Positions 5,081 through 8,694 of a stretch of DNA of 8,694 nt are shown here, one piece after another; the first letter of the stretch is position 1; each line of letters opens with the position of its first letter. The translations under genes and the position numbers were made by a program. The notes under the pieces were generated by a model, which saw only the letters and a list, made by a program, of their open reading frames with translations, was not told the origin of the DNA and made no database searches. The stretch is from Methanobacterium sp. (lineage in GTDB: Archaea; Methanobacteriota; Methanobacteria; Methanobacteriales; Methanobacteriaceae), in contig JAJFTX010000102.1 of NCBI GenBank assembly GCA_021372715.1, forward strand, positions 1-8,694, read 5' to 3'.

Positions 5081-7777
5081 ATGTCAACTCAACTAGAAAC
5101 ACTGGGATACAGTAAAAAAACATGTAAAACATGTGGTAAAGATTTTTGGGCATCTGATGACCGGGAAACCTGTGGAGATGCACCCTGTGATAAATATGAT
5201 TTCATAGGCAATCCAGCAACCAAAAAAAAGTATGACTTGCCATCCATCCAAAAAACCTTCCTGAAATTCTTCGCCCAAAATGATCACACCCCTATTGAAA
5301 GATACCCCGTTCTAGCCAAACGCTGGAGAGATGATGTTTTTCTCGTGGGAGCTTCCATTTACAACTTCCAACCATGGGTAACCTCTGGTATGGTAGAACC
5401 TCCAGCCAATCCTCTGGTAGTTGCCCAACCCTCGATAAGATTGAACGATGTGGACAACGTAGGCCGAACTGGAAGGCATATGACCTGCTTCACCATGGGT
5501 GGTCATCATGCCTTCAACACTGATGAAAAACAGGTTTATTGGGAAGATGAAACAGTTAAATACTGCCACGATTTCATTAATCACACAGGAATAAATCCAG
5601 AAGAGATTACATATATTGAATCCTGGTGGGAAGGTGGTGGAAACGCCGGTCCCTGCTATGAAATATGCGTAAGGGGAGTGGAATTGGCCACACTGGTCTT
5701 TATAAAATACCGTACCACACCACAAGGATATAAAGACATACCTTTAAAAATCGTTGACACCGGTTACGGACTGGAAAGATTCGCCTGGATATCCCAGGGA
5801 ACAGCCACTGCCTACGAAGCCTCTTTTGGACCTGTGATCAATAAACTTAAACAGATGGGCAAAGTAAAGGTGGATGATCATATCCTTGCTGAGAATGCCA
5901 GGGTTGCAGGGATGATGGACATCGAAGACATATCAGATCTAAAAACACTGCGCATGAAGGTTGCAAAGAGGCTGAATATACCAATAGATGAACTTATAAC
6001 AGCTACTAAACCCATAGAATCAGTTTATATAATAGCAGATCACACTCGTTGTCTGGCATTTATGCTGGCAGATGGAGTAGTGCCCTCCAATATCAAAGAC
6101 GGATATCTGGCCCGTTTGATCCTAAGAAGAACCATTAGATTCATGAAAGAACTTAATCTTGACGCTTCCTTGCAGGATATAATGAAAATACAACTTGACT
6201 TTTTAAAAGAGACCTATCCAGAAATTAAACACCATGAAGAACACATCAATTCCATAATAGATCTAGAAGAGGGCAGATACCACAAAACCGTTTCTAAAGG
6301 TAGTAAATTAGTAGAAAAGACCATAAAATACCTTAAAAAGAATAATAAATCAAAAATACCTTTGGAAACACTTATAAAGCTTTATGATTCCCATGGCATA
6401 CCCCCGGAAACAGTTAATGAAATATCTAAAAAGAATGATTTCAATGCAAATATACCAGATAATTTCTACACCAAGGTGGCCGCAGAACATTCAGAAGAAA
6501 CCAAAGAAGAGGAATCCGTTATAGAAATCGATTTCCCCCCAACAGAACTTTTATTCTACGATCAAACCTCTGAAATAAGATTCAATGCCCATATAATCGG
6601 GACATACCAGAACAATGTGATACTGGATCAGACACTTTTCTATCCGGAAGGTGGTGGTCAACCATCTGATATAGGATATTTAAGAATACATGACCAGAGG
6701 ATCAAGGTTAGTCATGCCGAAAAAATTGATGAAATAGTTTTACACCGGGTTAAAGAAGAAGACCTACAGAAGTTACACCCTTATAAAGGCCAGATAATCG
6801 AAGGTCATATCAACCTTCGTCGAAGAAGAATTTTAACCCAAAATCACAGCGCCACCCATTTAATCATTGCATCAGCCAGAAAGATCCTGGGAGATCATGT
6901 ATGGCAAGCAGGAGCTCAGAAAGGTGTTAAAAAGTCAAGAATAGATATATCACACTATAAAAGAATCTCACCAGATGAACTCCGGGAAATTGAACTTCTG
7001 GCCAATAAACTGGTAATGGATAATATCACCATCAACACCTTCTGGATGGATAGAACAGTGGCCGAGAAAAAATATGGATTCATATTATATCAGGGAGGTG
7101 TGGTGCCTGGAATGAACATCAGAACCGTCGAAATTGAAGGTACAGATATACAGGCCTGCGCCGGTACCCACTGCAACAAAACAGGTGATGTGGGATTCAT
7201 AAAAATAAACAGAACAGAGAGAATACAGGACGGAGTGGAAAGAATTGAATTTTCCGCTGGTGAATCCGCTGTAGAATCAATGCAAAAAAATGATCAACTA
7301 TTAAAGGAAAGTGCCGGCGTTTTCAAAGTTGATGCTGAACAGCTTCCTCAGACCTGTGAAAGATTTTTCAGCGAATGGAAAGCCTTTAAAAATGAAATAA
7401 ATAGATTGAAGAGTGAAATAGCCTCCTTAAAAATTGAGGGGCTCACCAGTAAAACCATTGAAATCCAAGATTTAATGGTTTTAAACCAATTGGTAGAAGC
7501 CGATATGGGAGAACTCTTAAAAATAGCATCAGATCTAACAAAAAAACAGGAAAAAGTTGATGTAGTAGTAATTGCTAATAATGATGGTAAAATAGTTGGT
7601 GCTGCCTCTCCAAAAGCCACTGCCAAAGGCATTAAAATGAATGAAATCATTAAAGATGCGGCAAATATTATGGGTGGCGGAGGTGGAGGTAAACCAAACC
7701 TGGCCCAGGGAGCAGGACGCGATACTACAAAATTAAAAGAAGCGTTAGATTCAGTGATGGATTACCTAAGAAAGTAA
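5081..7777 (+). CDS. alaS: Alanyl-tRNA synthetase, archaeal type
   Basis: Class II synthetase that attaches alanine to tRNA-Ala and clears mischarged Ser or Gly. The 898 residues contain, in order: an N-terminal cysteine cluster (C15, C18, C31, C36) characteristic of archaeal AlaRS; the catalytic core with motif 2 region NVGRTGRHMTCFTMGGHHAF (about 126-145) and motif 3 VDTGYGLER (225-233); the editing domain with FYPEGGGQPSD (520-530) and zinc ligands H589, H593, C693 and H697 (HSATH and CAGTHC); a coiled segment (about 730-785); and the C-Ala domain with a six-glycine run (865-870) before KPNLAQGAG. All key residues are intact. The start at 5081 is chosen because GATGAT (5071-5076) precedes it by four bases, as at rpl10; ATGs at 5069 and 5072 would add up to four residues. 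Confidence 0.97.
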   Translation: MSTQLETLGYSKKTCKTCGKDFWASDDRETCGDAPCDKYDFIGNPATKKKYDLPSIQKTFLKFFAQNDHTPIERYPVLAKRWRDDVFLVGASIYNFQPWVTSGMVEPPANPLVVAQPSIRLNDVDNVGRTGRHMTCFTMGGHHAFNTDEKQVYWEDETVKYCHDFINHTGINPEEITYIESWWEGGGNAGPCYEICVRGVELATLVFIKYRTTPQGYKDIPLKIVDTGYGLERFAWISQGTATAYEASFGPVINKLKQMGKVKVDDHILAENARVAGMMDIEDISDLKTLRMKVAKRLNIPIDELITATKPIESVYIIADHTRCLAFMLADGVVPSNIKDGYLARLILRRTIRFMKELNLDASLQDIMKIQLDFLKETYPEIKHHEEHINSIIDLEEGRYHKTVSKGSKLVEKTIKYLKKNNKSKIPLETLIKLYDSHGIPPETVNEISKKNDFNANIPDNFYTKVAAEHSEETKEEESVIEIDFPPTELLFYDQTSEIRFNAHIIGTYQNNVILDQTLFYPEGGGQPSDIGYLRIHDQRIKVSHAEKIDEIVLHRVKEEDLQKLHPYKGQIIEGHINLRRRRILTQNHSATHLIIASARKILGDHVWQAGAQKGVKKSRIDISHYKRISPDELREIELLANKLVMDNITINTFWMDRTVAEKKYGFILYQGGVVPGMNIRTVEIEGTDIQACAGTHCNKTGDVGFIKINRTERIQDGVERIEFSAGESAVESMQKNDQLLKESAGVFKVDAEQLPQTCERFFSEWKAFKNEINRLKSEIASLKIEGLTSKTIEIQDLMVLNQLVEADMGELLKIASDLTKKQEKVDVVVIANNDGKIVGAASPKATAKGIKMNEIIKDAANIMGGGGGGKPNLAQGAGRDTTKLKEALDSVMDYLRK

Positions 7778-7822
7778 ATACCAGAATAAATATTATAAAA
7801 AGAAGTTTACCTGAAAAATGAA

Positions 7823-7826
7823 GGTG
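7823..7826 (+). promoter_or_regulatory. Shine-Dalgarno deciding the TPR gene start
   Basis: GGTG lies six bases before the ATG at 7833, matching the GGTG-to-start distance at rpl10. It lies inside the frame opened by the earlier ATG at 7818, which itself has no ribosome site, so 7833 is preferred. Confidence 0.65.
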
Positions 7827-7832
7827 TTATTG

Positions 7833-8189
7833 ATGTCAAAGAAAGAAGAATCAGGAAAACAAGAAGAAATCAACTACTGGAAAGAAGTGGGTGAGAGAAC
7901 ATTTAAGGAAGGTAACTACCTAGCAGCATTGGAAGCTTATGAAACAGTAACCCTGGCAGATCCAGAAAATTCCGAGGCATGGAAAGGCATGGCAACCGCA
8001 TTTTCTCTCCTAGATAAGCCCTATGACGCACTGAACAGTCTGGATCAGGCAATTGAAATAAATCCATCTGATATTGAATCTCTGGAGATTAAACAACTGA
8101 TCCTTAAAAAACTGGTAGAAGAAAACCAAGAAGCTTTAAATCGATTGAAAACAGTCCAATCTGATAAAAAAAATCAGAAGCTAATCTAA
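7833..8189 (+). CDS. Small tetratricopeptide-repeat protein
   Basis: Cytoplasmic TPR protein of 118 residues, probably a protein-protein adaptor; its partner cannot be read from sequence. After a charged N-terminus (1-12), two repeats fit the TPR consensus. Repeat 1 covers about 15-48, with W16, G20, G27, Y29, A32, A35 and P44. Repeat 2 covers about 49-82, with W50, A54, A66, A73 and P78. A capping helix (83-105) and a lysine-rich tail follow. There is no signal peptide or membrane span, and no enzymatic domain. It begins 55 bases after alaS with no visible terminator between, so the two are probably cotranscribed. A TATA-like TATTATAAAA at 7791-7800 could alternatively start a very short leader. 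TPR identification is firm; the function is unknown. Confidence 0.88.
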   Translation: MSKKEESGKQEEINYWKEVGERTFKEGNYLAALEAYETVTLADPENSEAWKGMATAFSLLDKPYDALNSLDQAIEINPSDIESLEIKQLILKKLVEENQEALNRLKTVQSDKKNQKLI

Positions 8190-8256
8190 AAATTATTAAA
8201 GGTAAAAAAAATTCCCACAAACTAAAACTATATTTAACATGAATCACCTGAAATAA

Positions 8257-8260
8257 GGAG
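8257..8260 (+). promoter_or_regulatory. Shine-Dalgarno for the TTG-started gene at the right edge
   Basis: GGAG lies nine bases before the TTG at 8270. No in-frame ATG occurs before the family-conserved residues begin, so the TTG is the only reasonable start. Confidence 0.6.
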
Positions 8261-8269
8261 AAAATACCT

Positions 8270-8694
8270 TTGAAAATCCGCACTGTCGCTGAAATAAACC
8301 AGAAAATTAAAAAAGGCGAAGCAATAGTACTTACTGCAGAAGAAATAAGTAATCTGGTGAGGGAAGGTAAAAAACCAGAAATAGAAGACGTGGACGTGGT
8401 AACTACAGGAACCTGTGGAGTGATGTCCGGCACTGCCGCAATATTCCATATCACTGCAGGTGAACCCGGATCTTTTAAAATCGCCAGTGAAATCTTATTA
8501 AATGGCGTACCAGGATTTCCCGGCCCCTGCCCTAATGAATGGCTTGGATCAGTAGATCTGATAGTTTATGGTACATCACATAGTATGTACGATGAAAACT
8601 ACGGTGGAGGATTTTTATTCAATGATATAATTAAAGGAAAGGATATTGAAGTCGAATTAAAATCTGATGATGGGAAAATATTTAAATCAACCAC
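8270..8694 (+). CDS. DUF39/HcyBio-family protein, likely methanogenesis marker 16 (3' end outside window)
   Basis: The first 141 residues are present and the frame is open at the window edge. The N-terminus (TVAEINQKIKKGEAIVLTAEE, about 5-25), VDVVTTGTCGVMSG (41-54), LNGVPGFPGPCPNEWLG (77-93) and VYGTSHS (99-105) are features I associate with the COG1900/DUF39 family. The Gly-Val-Met-Ser-Gly and PGPCPNE blocks point to the branch called methanogenesis marker 16 metalloprotein. Characterised DUF39 relatives take part in making homocysteine from aspartate semialdehyde and sulfide through conserved cysteines; here C49 and C87 are candidates. The marker 16 branch has, to my knowledge, no proven reaction, and its iron-sulfur part would lie beyond the window. 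The TTG start follows GGAG by nine bases. It lies 80 bases after the TPR gene and may share its transcript. Confidence 0.72.
   Translation, partial: MKIRTVAEINQKIKKGEAIVLTAEEISNLVREGKKPEIEDVDVVTTGTCGVMSGTAAIFHITAGEPGSFKIASEILLNGVPGFPGPCPNEWLGSVDLIVYGTSHSMYDENYGGGFLFNDIIKGKDIEVELKSDDGKIFKST

Noticed and set aside
5312..5725. 137-codon open frame on the minus strand inside alaS
   Set aside because: It is antisense to the AlaRS catalytic core with its motifs intact on the plus strand, and no ribosome site or family resemblance is seen.
8104..8454. Minus-strand frames over the TPR and DUF39-family genes
   Set aside because: The plus strand carries a recognisable TPR tail and DUF39 N-terminus; the antisense products are hydrophobic low-complexity translations of AT-rich sequence.
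1..8694. CRISPR arrays, insertion sequences, tRNA or rRNA genes, defence or toxin-antitoxin genes
   Set aside because: I searched both strands by eye and found no regularly spaced repeats, transposase motifs, cloverleaf genes or terminal inverted repeats. The content is conserved housekeeping.

Overview
This window looks like a chromosomal housekeeping segment from a methanogenic archaeon, most likely Methanobacteriales and probably a Methanobacterium-type organism. Evidence for this: the DNA is AT-rich. Starts are preceded by archaeal-type Shine-Dalgarno sequences (GGTGAT or GGAGG). The ribosomal proteins are of the archaeal P0/P1 type with a shared acidic tail. The alanyl-tRNA synthetase is of the archaeal type. 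The gene at the right edge belongs to a family known mainly from methanogens. The order ftsZ-secE-nusG-L11-L1-L10-L12-alaS matches, from memory, that of Methanothermobacter.

Layout: the 3' part of ftsZ (1-684) is followed by a gap with two small hairpins, a TATA box and an 18-bp tandem duplication. Next come secE (892-1077), nusG/spt5 (1223-1666, TTG start), rpl11 (1666-2154, one-base overlap), rpl1 (2329-2970, probably TTG start), rpl10/P0 (2971-3984, no gap) and rpl12/P1 (4104-4418). A T-rich terminator follows. A 64-codon gene of unknown function lies on the minus strand (4541-4735). After a 333-bp divergent promoter region come alaS (5081-7777), a small TPR protein (7833-8189) and the 5' part of a DUF39/HcyBio-family gene, probably methanogenesis marker 16 (8270 to the edge, TTG start).

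How the genes work together: FtsZ builds the division ring and SecE is the small gamma subunit of the translocon. Spt5 is the RNA polymerase processivity factor. L11, L1, L10 and L12 form the two mobile stalks of the large ribosomal subunit. AlaRS charges tRNA-Ala. The clearest regulatory element is an RNA structure inside the start of rpl1 (2356-2396). It closely resembles the known Methanococcus L1-mRNA binding site, so L1 probably represses its own L1-L10-L12 message.

I do not see a new defence, mobile or metabolic system here. The points most worth a second look are the L1 site and its leader hairpin, an Asn-to-Ser change in the FtsZ T7 loop, three TTG starts, the unknown 64-residue gene, and the small TPR gene downstream of alaS.
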